Positions 1 to 4,908 of a stretch of DNA of 5,930 bases are shown here, piece by piece. How positions within the stretch are numbered: the first letter of the stretch is position 1; each line of letters begins with the position of its first letter. The position numbers and the translations under genes were made by a program. The notes beneath the pieces are model-generated. The model had not been told where the DNA came from, made no database searches, and was given only the letters and a program-made list of their open reading frames with translations. Origin of the DNA: CAYVUI01 sp964454745. GTDB taxonomy: Bacteria; Planctomycetota; Phycisphaerae; Sedimentisphaerales; Anaerohalosphaeraceae. The stretch spans positions 1 to 5,930 of the forward strand of contig CAYVUI010000172.1 of the NCBI GenBank assembly GCA_964454745.1. The letters run 5' to 3'.

Positions 1-389
1 TTCCAACAAAAGGTAAGAGCGAACGGTTTGTGCCTATCCCCGCCTTTCTCTACCACGAGCTGCAGCCCCACCTCGATCACGGTGGCTACGTGTTTTCCTT
101 CCAGAACGGTGACTACCCGATCAACCAGAACCGTCTCGCAGAGGCGTTCTACGCTGCTCTCGCCTCTACCGAGATCTCCGCCATGGCCCGAGAAGCTCGT
201 CGGCTGAAGTTCCACTCCCTACGCCATTTCGCGAACACGTACTTTCGCGGCGCAGGCGTCCTGGACGCGAAGATCCGCGCCGTCACTGAGCACAAGTCCG
301 CTGCAATGACGGATCACTACACGCACTTCAACCTCGAGGACTACCGGGACGTCCTCGAGGCACAGAAGTCCTTAGCGAGTTGGTCTTAG
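1..389 (+). CDS. Tyrosine recombinase / integrase, C-terminal catalytic part (5' truncated by window edge)
   Basis: This is a phage-type site-specific recombinase that cuts and rejoins DNA at att sites through a tyrosine nucleophile. The frame is open from the window edge (first full codon at 3), so the gene begins outside. A GTG at 30 is internal: the preceding codons read PTKGKSERF, the beta-hairpin that carries the family's active-site lysine. Box II is HSLRH, with His at 213-215 and Arg at 222-224. It is followed by a His in TEHKS (291-293) and the nucleophile Tyr in DHYTH (318-320). The first catalytic Arg and the N-terminal core-binding domain are off-window. It ends WS-TAG at 387-389, inside the last codons of the opposing operon. 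The tail after the Tyr (THFNLEDYRDV) recalls spirochaetal integrases, from memory only. Family assignment is firm; whether it is the integrase of this same phage is inferred. Confidence 0.93.
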   Translation, partial: PTKGKSERFVPIPAFLYHELQPHLDHGGYVFSFQNGDYPINQNRLAEAFYAALASTEISAMAREARRLKFHSLRHFANTYFRGAGVLDAKIRAVTEHKSAAMTDHYTHFNLEDYRDVLEAQKSLASWS

Positions 390-811
390 GCCGCCTGCTG
401 CCAGTGATGAATCCCTTCGGCCGCCCACGCGACAGTGAAGTCCGCTCCGCTTGCCGAGACGTTGGCCCCGAAATCCACCAACTTCCACAGCGGGTCACCG
501 GCCGGCGTGTCGTCATAGATGACCGCATACCGCGCGGTGAACGTGGCATTGGCCCAGACCACATCGTCTCCATCGAGTGTAACACGGTCGTTCGTGTCAT
601 CCTCGGTGACCGTCACGTTCGCGAGTGTCGCGCCTCCGGCGGTGTAGCCTGTCCCGCTAATTTCGTGCGTGCTCACGTCTGCGAGGACGTTGTGGTCCTT
701 GTCCGGCGTGTACGTGTCTGCGAGAAGCATCACCTTCAGCACGTCGTTTGCGAGATCGTGCACGTTTGCGACAACGTTGTAGATCCCTCTGTTGTAGACT
801 AGATCTGCCAT
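386..811 (-). CDS. Phage virion-type protein, 141 aa, last gene of the operon
   Basis: The protein is soluble, beta-rich and of low lysine content, with no signal peptide or membrane segment. It resembles a widespread small phage structural protein that I recognise by pattern: an opening with YNRG, then YTPDKDHN, SGTGYTAGGATLAN, VTEDDTNDRV, WANATFTARYAVIYDDTP and a late VDFGANVSASG. The family occurs beside tail and capsid-decoration genes and is usually left hypothetical, so virion association is inferred and a precise role is not claimed. The ATG at 811-809 is chosen because AGGAG lies 9 nt upstream, overlapping the TAG stop of the preceding 94-aa gene. The stop TAA (388-386) overlaps the stop of the plus-strand recombinase, leaving no spacer for a terminator between the two. 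Confidence 0.85.
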   Translation of the reverse strand: MADLVYNRGIYNVVANVHDLANDVLKVMLLADTYTPDKDHNVLADVSTHEISGTGYTAGGATLANVTVTEDDTNDRVTLDGDDVVWANATFTARYAVIYDDTPAGDPLWKLVDFGANVSASGADFTVAWAAEGIHHWQQAA

Positions 812-820
812 CTACCCATT

Positions 821-825
821 CTCCT
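821..825 (-). promoter_or_regulatory. Ribosome-binding site AGGAG overlapping the upstream stop
   Basis: AGGAG is read on the minus strand 9 nt before the ATG at 811. Its first two bases are the last two of the TAG stop (826-824) of the 94-aa gene. The layout suits reinitiation by a ribosome that has just terminated, and it fixes the start of the 141-aa gene. Confidence 0.75.
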
Positions 826-1108
826 ATGCGTCGATCCTGTCGACGTTCTGTGTTAGCGCTTGGCCTGGATACTCCCGGCCGTCTGTGTATGTGATCAGCG
901 AAATGTACTTCCACCGCCCTACCTCATCGAGCGTGTCAGCTGGGATGCTGTAAGCAACAGACCCGCCCGAATCGAATATCACTCCATCTGCTGCCGTCCA
1001 GTACCCGGTGGCCCCGCTCGGCTTGAAATACTGAATCCGACCGCTCGCCGCTCCCGCCGTATCGGTGAACGTCAACGTCAGGTCCGCCGGTTGATTGATC
1101 TTGATCAT
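824..1108 (-). CDS. Small Ig-like phage baseplate/tail accessory protein, 94 aa
   Basis: This is a short all-beta protein beginning MIKINQPADLTLTFTDTAG. It contains a KPSGATGYWTAAD stretch, YSIPADTLDEVGRWKY, then a hydrophobic strand, YTDGREYPGQ and a C-terminal strand. The order (early T-F-T-D, central KPSG, late E-x-G-x-W-x-Y) is that of the BppU-N-like immunoglobulin fold in phage baseplate and receptor-binding modules; this is recognised by eye, not by search. An in-frame opening continues upstream to 1204, but the start at 1108-1106 is preferred: it forms an ATGA overlap with the stop of the 498-aa gene and has a GGGGAG site about 9-10 nt upstream. That site also encodes the last residues of the previous protein. 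Coupled translation with the long repeat protein suggests they act in the same surface structure. Confidence 0.78.
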   Translation of the reverse strand: MIKINQPADLTLTFTDTAGAASGRIQYFKPSGATGYWTAADGVIFDSGGSVAYSIPADTLDEVGRWKYISLITYTDGREYPGQALTQNVDRIDA

Positions 1109-2601
1109 CGTAGGCTGCTCTCCCCTGTGATAGTCCGCTGCACGTTCGATGCGCCCGAGAATGCCCGTGTTACCTCTGACGCTCCGGTTATCGTCTCCGC
1201 CCACACCTGGCCAACGAGCGTAGTCGGCAATAATGATACGTCCTCGGTGACTGTCACGCCCGCCGCAAGCACGGCTCCGTAGACGAGGGTCGGCGATACA
1301 GATGTCTCTTCGGTCGTTGTCGCTGCAGCATAGACGAACGTCCCTGCGGTAACCGTAGGAGCGGGAGACACCTCCTCAGTGATCGTCGCGCCTGCTTCGA
1401 CCGTTGCCCCAGTGCCGATGGACGGCGAAACGGACACGCTCTCGGTCGTGGTAACGCCCGCGGAGACAGTCGCCGCGCCGGAAACGGACGGGGATACCGA
1501 GATCTCTTCGCTCACCGTTGCGCCGGCCGATGCCACGGTACCGGATACGGCTGTGACCGTCGGCGTGACGCTTGTCTCTGACGTAGTTGTCGCCGCTGCC
1601 TGGACTGTTGCCGCGCCCGTCGCGGTTGCTACCTCCGAGATCTCCTCAGTTATTCCCGCGCCGACTGCGATATTCGCTGCGCCTGAGACGGTCGGCGCAA
1701 CGGATACGCCTAAAGTCGCCGTCGTCGATGCAGCAACCGACGCGGCGCCGGATGGGGTCGGTGATACTGACGTTTCGGCAGTGACCGTAGGCTCAGCAGT
1801 AGCAAATCCTTCGCCCGTTGCGGATGCTGCTACGCTTGTCTCGGCAGTTATCGTCGCGGTCGCTGAAACCGATACCGCCCCGGAGACTGTTGGCGATACA
1901 GATGTTTCGCTGGTACTGGTCGTGCCTGCGTTGACGGTAGCAGGCGTCCCACCGCCGCCAGCGTTGATCGCGAATGTGATAACATGGCCGTAGTTAAGAT
2001 TCTCGCACCGTAATGCGTTCTCGCCAGCCTCATACGCAACGCCAACGCCTGCGGAATTGAATAGGTTTTCCCATGCGGCGGTCTGCCCGTATCCAGACGG
2101 ATCGGCGATTGGCGTTTGATAGTACGAGTAGCAGACCTGGACCCCCATGTCCTCGGCGGCAACGCCGGTCAGGGCTGACGTGTGGTCGTTCACGTCGTTA
2201 GCGCTGTCGTCGAATACCTCGCTGTCGCCTATCGGATCTGCAGTGTCCACACCTTTAAAAAACCCGACAGCTATTGCGTAGCCCTCTCCCGGACTACTCA
2301 CCGGCTGCCAGTAAAGCGTCTGGCTGCCAGTGCCAGGCCAGTTTGCATCATTCTTCGTGATGTACCAGGCTTCCGTTTGAGGGTTTGTGCTGTTGTAGTA
2401 GCCCGTGGCGATATGTGTGAAGTGGCTCGCGTTAACTGATGACAGGCTCAACTCAGATAGTAGCCGAGTCTGGCCTGAGAGATACCCAGTCAGGAGTACA
2501 ACACAGATATCCGCGTCAGTCGGAACGGTGATAGCCTGTGACTGGTTACCACTAGAAGAGTTTTCTATCGTTGTCCAGCTACCTGTAACCTCAACTGCCA
2601 C
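1105..2601 (-). CDS. Phage adhesin/fibre-like protein, 498 aa: beta-sandwich domain plus eleven 22-residue repeats
   Basis: Residues 1 to about 214 form a beta-rich domain with AVEVTGSWT at the start, an AWYITKNDANWPG motif (about 78-90), GFFKGVDTADPIGD (about 113-126) and a closing HVITFAINA. This pattern recurs in phage and virus-like surface proteins, where a W-Y pair and a VD-x-x-x-PIG motif mark a carbohydrate-binding-like sandwich. A GGGG linker (215-218) leads into eleven Ser/Thr/Val/Ala repeats (219-464), then three decapeptide-like units to the end. There is no signal peptide or transmembrane segment, so a virion component is likelier than a secreted host protein. The GTG at 2601 is chosen over openings up to 2892 because GGAGG lies 5 nt upstream, directly after the previous gene's stop, whereas the longer N-terminus would overlap that gene and looks non-protein-like. 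It could be a tail fibre, whisker or head fibre; receptor binding is inferred. Confidence 0.82.
   Translation of the reverse strand: MAVEVTGSWTTIENSSSGNQSQAITVPTDADICVVLLTGYLSGQTRLLSELSLSSVNASHFTHIATGYYNSTNPQTEAWYITKNDANWPGTGSQTLYWQPVSSPGEGYAIAVGFFKGVDTADPIGDSEVFDDSANDVNDHTSALTGVAAEDMGVQVCYSYYQTPIADPSGYGQTAAWENLFNSAGVGVAYEAGENALRCENLNYGHVITFAINAGGGGTPATVNAGTTSTSETSVSPTVSGAVSVSATATITAETSVAASATGEGFATAEPTVTAETSVSPTPSGAASVAASTTATLGVSVAPTVSGAANIAVGAGITEEISEVATATGAATVQAAATTTSETSVTPTVTAVSGTVASAGATVSEEISVSPSVSGAATVSAGVTTTESVSVSPSIGTGATVEAGATITEEVSPAPTVTAGTFVYAAATTTEETSVSPTLVYGAVLAAGVTVTEDVSLLPTTLVGQVWAETITGASEVTRAFSGASNVQRTITGESSLR
1108..1191 (-). repeat. Three decapeptide-like repeats at the C-terminus of the 498-aa protein
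   Basis: The last 28 residues read ITGASEVTRA, FSGASNVQRT, ITGESSLR: three units of the form [IF]-[TS]-G-[AE]-S-x-[VL]-x-R, the last cut short by the stop. They are arginine-bearing, unlike the arginine-poor 22-residue repeats before them, so this is a separate terminal module. A similar serial pattern occurs at the ends of other phage surface proteins I have seen. Confidence 0.7.
1210..1947 (-). repeat. Eleven coding tandem repeats, 22 residues (66 bp) each
   Basis: The units share an approximate consensus of A-x-V-x-A-x-A-T-x-T-x-E-T-S-V-S-P-T-V-S-G. The E-T-S-V-S-P position (E, G, S or D variants included) falls at protein residues 232, 254, 276, 298, 320, 342, 366, 388, 410, 432 and 454: nine intervals of exactly 22 and one of 24. 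The DNA of the units is diverged while period and residue pattern are kept. That suggests old duplications held in register by a repeating fold rather than recent slippage. Confidence 0.88.
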
Positions 2602-2606
2602 GGGGT

Positions 2607-2611
2607 CCTCC
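2607..2611 (-). promoter_or_regulatory. Ribosome-binding site GGAGG deciding the GTG start at 2601
   Basis: GGAGG lies 5 nt before the GTG at 2601-2599 and just after the TAA (2615-2613) that ends the 150-aa gene. It is the only strong site near the beginning of the protein-like part of the 498-aa frame, so it rules against the longer openings upstream. Confidence 0.75.
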
Positions 2612-2612
2612 G

Positions 2613-3065
2613 TTACTGCGCCGGGGCGTAGCCCTGTGGGGGCGGCAGGAGTGGCCGCAGCACCCATCCGTAGAAGAAAGGGACACCAGCAGCGGTATCC
2701 TCCCCACGGGTGATGTAGCTCAACTCCGAGTGCTGGACGGTTCCCGCCGCCGTGGTCAAGACCGTCCGCGTCGCCACCGACCAGTCCGAGTAGTAGGGGA
2801 CGTCCACCGTGACGCGCGGCTCGGAAACAGTTGCCAGATAAGACAGCGATGAGAGCGGTTGAGTCTCCGCCGCGCCGCCGGCCAGATCCCACAGGTAGAC
2901 CTCATACTCGACCGTATCGGTGGCGAGGAATGGATCGCCCGTGGCGTAGCCTGTGGCCGCGTCCCATTCGAGCGTCGGCGGCCCGGACAGGTCATAGACA
3001 AGGGGCTCCTGTGCGGATCCGAGAGCCGCCACCAGGAGGAGCGCGAGAATCACTGTGCGCCTCAT
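2613..3065 (-). CDS. Secreted beta-rich (fibronectin III-like) protein, 150 aa
   Basis: The protein starts MRRTVILALLLVAALGSAQE: two arginines, a hydrophobic core, and a G-S-A site predicting signal peptidase I cleavage after residue 18, so the mature form should reach the periplasm or beyond. The rest is beta-rich. PPTLEWDAA, VEYEVYLWD, a central strand with TVDVPYYSDWSVATRTV and a late LSYITRG resemble a fibronectin type III-like fold (W early, Y-E-V-Y-x-W, then W-S-V-A-T-R). It ends with a proline-rich tail (PLLPPPQGYAPAQ). The ATG at 3065-3063 overlaps the preceding stop as ATGA and has GGAG 9 nt upstream; the open frame to 3158 overlaps the 99-aa gene and is not preferred. A Sec-exported protein is unusual among tail genes. 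It could be a lysogenic conversion or superinfection-exclusion factor, a lysis accessory or a surface protein; none of these is proven. Confidence 0.78.
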   Translation of the reverse strand: MRRTVILALLLVAALGSAQEPLVYDLSGPPTLEWDAATGYATGDPFLATDTVEYEVYLWDLAGGAAETQPLSSLSYLATVSEPRVTVDVPYYSDWSVATRTVLTTAAGTVQHSELSYITRGEDTAAGVPFFYGWVLRPLLPPPQGYAPAQ

Positions 3066-3361
3066 CCCGGAAGCTCCGTCTTGCCCTCCAGGAGTGTAGC
3101 CCGCTCCGCGGCGACCGCCTTGATCTGGTTGAACTCGTTCAGAGCTTTGACCCGCCACGCCTTCAGGGCCATGGTGTCATCGTCGGTAGCGGTGTCCGCG
3201 TTGATCTCGGACATGAACGAACCGAACTCCGTCTCCACCTGGGCGATCTCTGCAGCCCCTCGGGTAATCAGGTACTCGTCGCTCTTGCGGAATGCTTCGA
3301 TGATGCGGGCCATCTTCGTGTCGGCGTCTTGCCGCTTTTTGCCCCGTTCAAAAGTCGTCAT
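3062..3361 (-). CDS. Hypothetical helical phage protein, 99 aa
   Basis: I do not recognise this gene. The product is charged and mostly helical (MTTFERGKKRQDADTKMARI at the start, then AFRKSDEYL, EIAQVETEFGSFMSEI, a DTATDDDT break, and a second helix KAWRVKALNEFNQIKAVAAE). It has no signal peptide or membrane segment, so a cytoplasmic or virion-assembly role is more likely than export. The start at 3361-3359 has a GGGAG site about 8 nt upstream, in the 11-nt gap after the 57-aa holin-like gene. The stop overlaps the next start as ATGA. Its place between the holin-like gene and the secreted protein suggests either a late lysis accessory or the first gene of the surface cassette. Confidence 0.75.
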   Translation of the reverse strand: MTTFERGKKRQDADTKMARIIEAFRKSDEYLITRGAAEIAQVETEFGSFMSEINADTATDDDTMALKAWRVKALNEFNQIKAVAAERATLLEGKTELPG

Positions 3362-3372
3362 CAGTGTCTCCC

Positions 3373-3546
3373 TTATCCCATGAGCTCGCGAACGAACACG
3401 ATGACCGCGCCTGCGATGGTCCCAATCTGACCGACAAGCTCAGTGGCCTCACCTGCAGTCCCGCCACCGACGATGTAGGTCACTACACCGACAACGATGC
3501 AGCCGACCCCGACCTTGTTCACAATTCCTTTCGTCTTTCCTGACAT
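3373..3546 (-). CDS. Holin-like small membrane protein, 57 aa
   Basis: The protein has a short basic N-terminus (MSGKTKGIVNK) and two hydrophobic segments at about residues 12-28 (VGVGCIVVGVVTYIVGG) and 38-53 (VGQIGTIAGAVIVFVR). They are joined by a Gly/Glu-containing turn, and the protein ends RELMG. Size, charge and hairpin topology fit a class II-like holin, the inner-membrane pore former that releases the endolysin; this is a topology argument, as holins share little sequence. The ATG at 3546 is preferred over the open frame to 3621 because GAGGAGAGAGG fills the 11-nt gap after the preceding gene's TGA. Neighbours are the spanin-like overlapping pair upstream and the 99-aa gene downstream. 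It could be an antiholin to the 82-aa protein, or an unrelated membrane peptide. Confidence 0.72.
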   Translation of the reverse strand: MSGKTKGIVNKVGVGCIVVGVVTYIVGGGTAGEATELVGQIGTIAGAVIVFVRELMG

Positions 3547-3557
3547 ATCCTCTCTCC

Positions 3558-4100
3558 TCACATCGCCATGAGTATTCCCACGGCCCCGATTGCCAAACCT
3601 ATCCCGCCGATGATCCTCCACCGGCTGACTCTACTCCTCTCCCGGTCCCGCTGCTGCCGGGCCGTCTCGAGCTCGCCACGGATCTGCTCGATAGTCGTGT
3701 TCTGTTCGGCGGTGGATCTCTGATGCGATCTCGAGGCTGCGGCGAGCGAGCTCGACAACTCGGCCGCTTCCAGCTTCCAACTCATTGCCGATTGCAGTGA
3801 GAGCTCGAATCGTCTCTCGAGCACCTCGTAGCTCCCGGAGAGCTGCGTCAAGCTCTCCCGCAAGGCGCTCGCCTGCTGCTGCAAGTTCTCCGCTTCGTTC
3901 ACGAGCGCGCGAGAGATCACTACGGAGACGCTCGTTAGCTCGCTCCAGCTCAGCGACTCGACGTTCTGCCTCTGCATCAACGGCCCCGTCGTGCTCGGCG
4001 TAGCCGTCTCCGCCGCCGCCGAAAAACACAGCGATAGCGCCAAGGCCGAGAACAAGAACCACCGCGATAGACACCGCGAGCCAATCCGTCGCCCTATCAT
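3558..4100 (-). CDS. Spanin-like envelope protein, 180 aa (export signal, coiled coil, C-terminal membrane anchor)
   Basis: Residues 1-30 are a basic, then hydrophobic export signal (RWFLFSALALSLCFSAAA) with a likely signal peptidase I site after the AAA. Cys25 sits in LSLC, which is not a good lipobox. Residues about 45-155 are Leu/Gln/Glu/Ser-rich and helical (NEAENLQQQASALRESL, EQIRGELETARQQRD), consistent with a coiled coil. Residues 162-180 (WRIIGGIGLAIGAVGILMAM) form a C-terminal transmembrane segment. Secreted N-terminus, periplasmic helix and C-terminal anchor together resemble a unimolecular spanin, which bridges outer and inner membranes at the last step of lysis; a true lipid anchor would be needed and is doubtful. 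The start overlaps the preceding stop as ATGA, and its stop is 11 nt before the holin-like start, so it fits the operon at both ends. The third codon positions are G/C-rich by eye. A second frame is nested inside it. Confidence 0.83.
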   Translation of the reverse strand: MIGRRIGSRCLSRWFLFSALALSLCFSAAAETATPSTTGPLMQRQNVESLSWSELTSVSVVISRALVNEAENLQQQASALRESLTQLSGSYEVLERRFELSLQSAMSWKLEAAELSSSLAAASRSHQRSTAEQNTTIEQIRGELETARQQRDRERSRVSRWRIIGGIGLAIGAVGILMAM

Positions 4101-4104
4101 GCAC
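3631..4104 (-). CDS. Possible nested i-spanin (Rz-like), 157 aa, in a second frame of the 180-aa gene
   Basis: A GTG at 4104-4102 lies 4 nt before the ATG of the 180-aa gene and has AGGAG at an ideal 7 nt. The frame then runs 157 codons inside that gene, one base out of register. Residues 8-28 (WLAVSIAVVLVLGLGAIAVFF) form an N-terminal anchor. Residues about 45-125 show heptad Leu/Ala spacing (VAELERANERLRSDL, GERLAGELDAALRELRGA, VVELARRSLEIASEI). This is the type II topology of inner-membrane spanins such as lambda Rz, which also overlaps its partner gene. Caution: the frame puts the other gene's G/C-rich third bases in first position, which by itself favours Ala, Glu, Arg, Gly, Leu and Val codons and can mimic a coiled coil. 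It ends 84 nt before the next gene, unlike the tight spacing elsewhere. Real expression is about an even bet. Confidence 0.5.
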   Translation of the reverse strand: MHDRATDWLAVSIAVVLVLGLGAIAVFFGGGGDGYAEHDGAVDAEAERRVAELERANERLRSDLSRARERSGELAAAGERLAGELDAALRELRGARETIRALTAIGNELEAGSGRVVELARRSLEIASEIHRRTEHDYRADPWRARDGPAAAGPGEE

Positions 4105-4345
4105 CCTTCTTCTCCTGCCTCGCCTGCAGCGCCTTCGCAAAGTCCGACAAGGTGAACAGGCCCGCGCCGATCGTGATTGGAATAATCGCGAGCTGCATCG
4201 CCTCCCACCGCTCTGTAACGTAGATCGACGTGCCGATCACCATCCCGAACAGACACAGTACGAGGCCAGTCAGAATCCCGATGAGGAACCCGACACGCAT
4301 TGCCGAGGTGACCCCCGGAGCTACTTCCCACGCGTGCACCTTCAT
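4097..4345 (-). CDS. Small membrane protein with two transmembrane segments, 82 aa; holin or antiholin candidate
   Basis: After about 15 soluble residues (MKVHAWEVAPGVTSA) come a long hydrophobic segment at about 16-42 (VGFLIGILTGLVLCLFGMVIG) and a second at about 50-66 (MQLAIIPITIGAGLFTL). A basic tail follows (KALQARQEKKGA). Two membrane helices, the basic C-terminus and the place directly after the endolysin fit a holin. No family signature is recognised, so an antiholin or other membrane factor is possible. The ATG at 4345-4343 overlaps the endolysin stop as ATGA; its ribosome-binding site is weak (GAGAG), so it probably depends on coupling to endolysin translation. The frame stays open upstream to 4786, but that part runs through the endolysin gene and is rejected. 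Confidence 0.78.
   Translation of the reverse strand: MKVHAWEVAPGVTSAMRVGFLIGILTGLVLCLFGMVIGTSIYVTERWEAMQLAIIPITIGAGLFTLSDFAKALQARQEKKGA
4112..4116 (-). promoter_or_regulatory. Shared ribosome-binding site AGGAG for two overlapping starts
   Basis: AGGAG lies within the last codons of the 82-aa gene. It stands 7 nt from the GTG at 4104 (nested 157-aa frame) and 11 nt from the ATG at 4100 (180-aa gene). A weaker AAGG sits closer to the ATG. One site could serve both starts, or the ATG may rely on reinitiation at the ATGA overlap. Confidence 0.6.
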
Positions 4346-4902
4346 GCTGCTCTCAAGAGCTGCACGACCGGATCCACGTCCCACGCCATGCCCCCAGTCG
4401 CATGAGCGGCCTTGATCGCCGCATCGTCGAGTCTCCGTCGGACGGCGTCGCATCCCTTCCGCGCGTACTCGTCCGCCACTATCCCTGCCGCCTGCAACCG
4501 TGCGAGCTTGCCGGCCTGAGCGTTGAGTACGACGCCCTGCCCGACAACCGGCGTCACGTGCACAGCCGTCCCTGCATCGACTATGCGCGATCCGTGGCGC
4601 CGTCTGGTTCTGGCAACGTAGAAGACCGCAGCAATCTGTCCGAGGTCGCTCAAGTTTTGGGCCTCGACGCGGTAGATGTGCCGCAGAAACCCGTCGGCGG
4701 TGAGTCGCACGTTGTAGCCCATCAGGTACAAGGGGAAGGCCAATGTCCCGGAGCAATCGGTCCCGCCCGGATGTTCCTCGCCCCACGCATATGGCGCATC
4801 CAGAAGAAGCCCGGCAAACAAGCGGAACTGTGCCGACGGTGCGAGGTGCTCTGCCTTCTGGGCGATGATCTCAGAGAGCTTAATCCAGTCAAGTCCGTCC
4901 AT
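4342..4902 (-). CDS. Endolysin, NlpC/P60-like peptidoglycan hydrolase, 186 aa
   Basis: This is a cell-wall endopeptidase expected to cleave peptidoglycan stem peptides at the end of infection. The NlpC/P60 signature is plain: PYAWGEEHPGGTDCSG places the nucleophile Cys50 at the start of a helix, after the typical Y-x-W-G. TAVHVTPVVGQG gives the catalytic His115 on a strand, followed by a hydrophobic strand ending in N127, a plausible third polar residue. Residues 1-30 are a helix with no signal peptide, so release would depend on a holin. Residues about 130-186 are a helical tail (GKLARLQAAGIVADEYARKG) with no recognised wall-binding domain. The ATG at 4902-4900 follows a GGGGGAG site, with a 6-nt gap from the 85-aa gene; its stop overlaps the next start as ATGA. 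Holin-like genes downstream support the lysis role. A tail-associated wall peptidase is the alternative. Confidence 0.88.
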   Translation of the reverse strand: MDGLDWIKLSEIIAQKAEHLAPSAQFRLFAGLLLDAPYAWGEEHPGGTDCSGTLAFPLYLMGYNVRLTADGFLRHIYRVEAQNLSDLGQIAAVFYVARTRRRHGSRIVDAGTAVHVTPVVGQGVVLNAQAGKLARLQAAGIVADEYARKGCDAVRRRLDDAAIKAAHATGGMAWDVDPVVQLLRAA

Positions 4903-4908
4903 TTGGCG

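Noticed and set aside
380..802. Plus-strand open frame opposite the 141-aa virion-type gene
   Set aside because: It is rich in Val/Arg/Cys/His with no recognisable pattern, while the minus strand shows a coherent phage protein with a good ribosome-binding site.
1379..1993. Long plus-strand open frame (204 codons) opposite the repeat region, itself repetitive
   Set aside because: It is the antisense reading of the 66-bp repeats, whose Thr/Ser/Val/Ala/Glu codons contain few stops when reversed. It has no ribosome-binding site context and opposes a well-supported gene, so it is treated as a shadow of the repeats.
2602..2892. N-terminal extension of the 498-aa frame up to 2892
   Set aside because: It lies inside the 150-aa secreted-protein gene, reads as Gly/Arg/His-rich non-protein-like sequence and lacks a ribosome-binding site. 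The GTG at 2601 with GGAGG fits better.
2831..3430. Two plus-strand open frames across the 150-aa and 99-aa genes
   Set aside because: Both are Arg/Pro/Ser-rich shadows crossing the boundary of two coupled minus-strand genes, with no start context.
4014..4040. Lipobox at Cys25 of the 180-aa protein (LSLC)
   Set aside because: The -1 residue is Leu rather than Gly, Ala or Ser. A signal peptidase I site just after it (AAA) is at least as good, so lipoprotein status is left open and not annotated.
4101..4331. N-terminal extension of the 180-aa spanin-like gene
   Set aside because: It overlaps the 82-aa membrane gene almost entirely. The ATG at 4100 is followed at once by a sensible signal peptide.
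4346..4786. Long N-terminal extension of the 82-aa membrane protein
   Set aside because: It runs through the endolysin gene in another frame, is very Arg/Gly/Cys-rich, and the ATGA overlap at 4345 gives a natural start.
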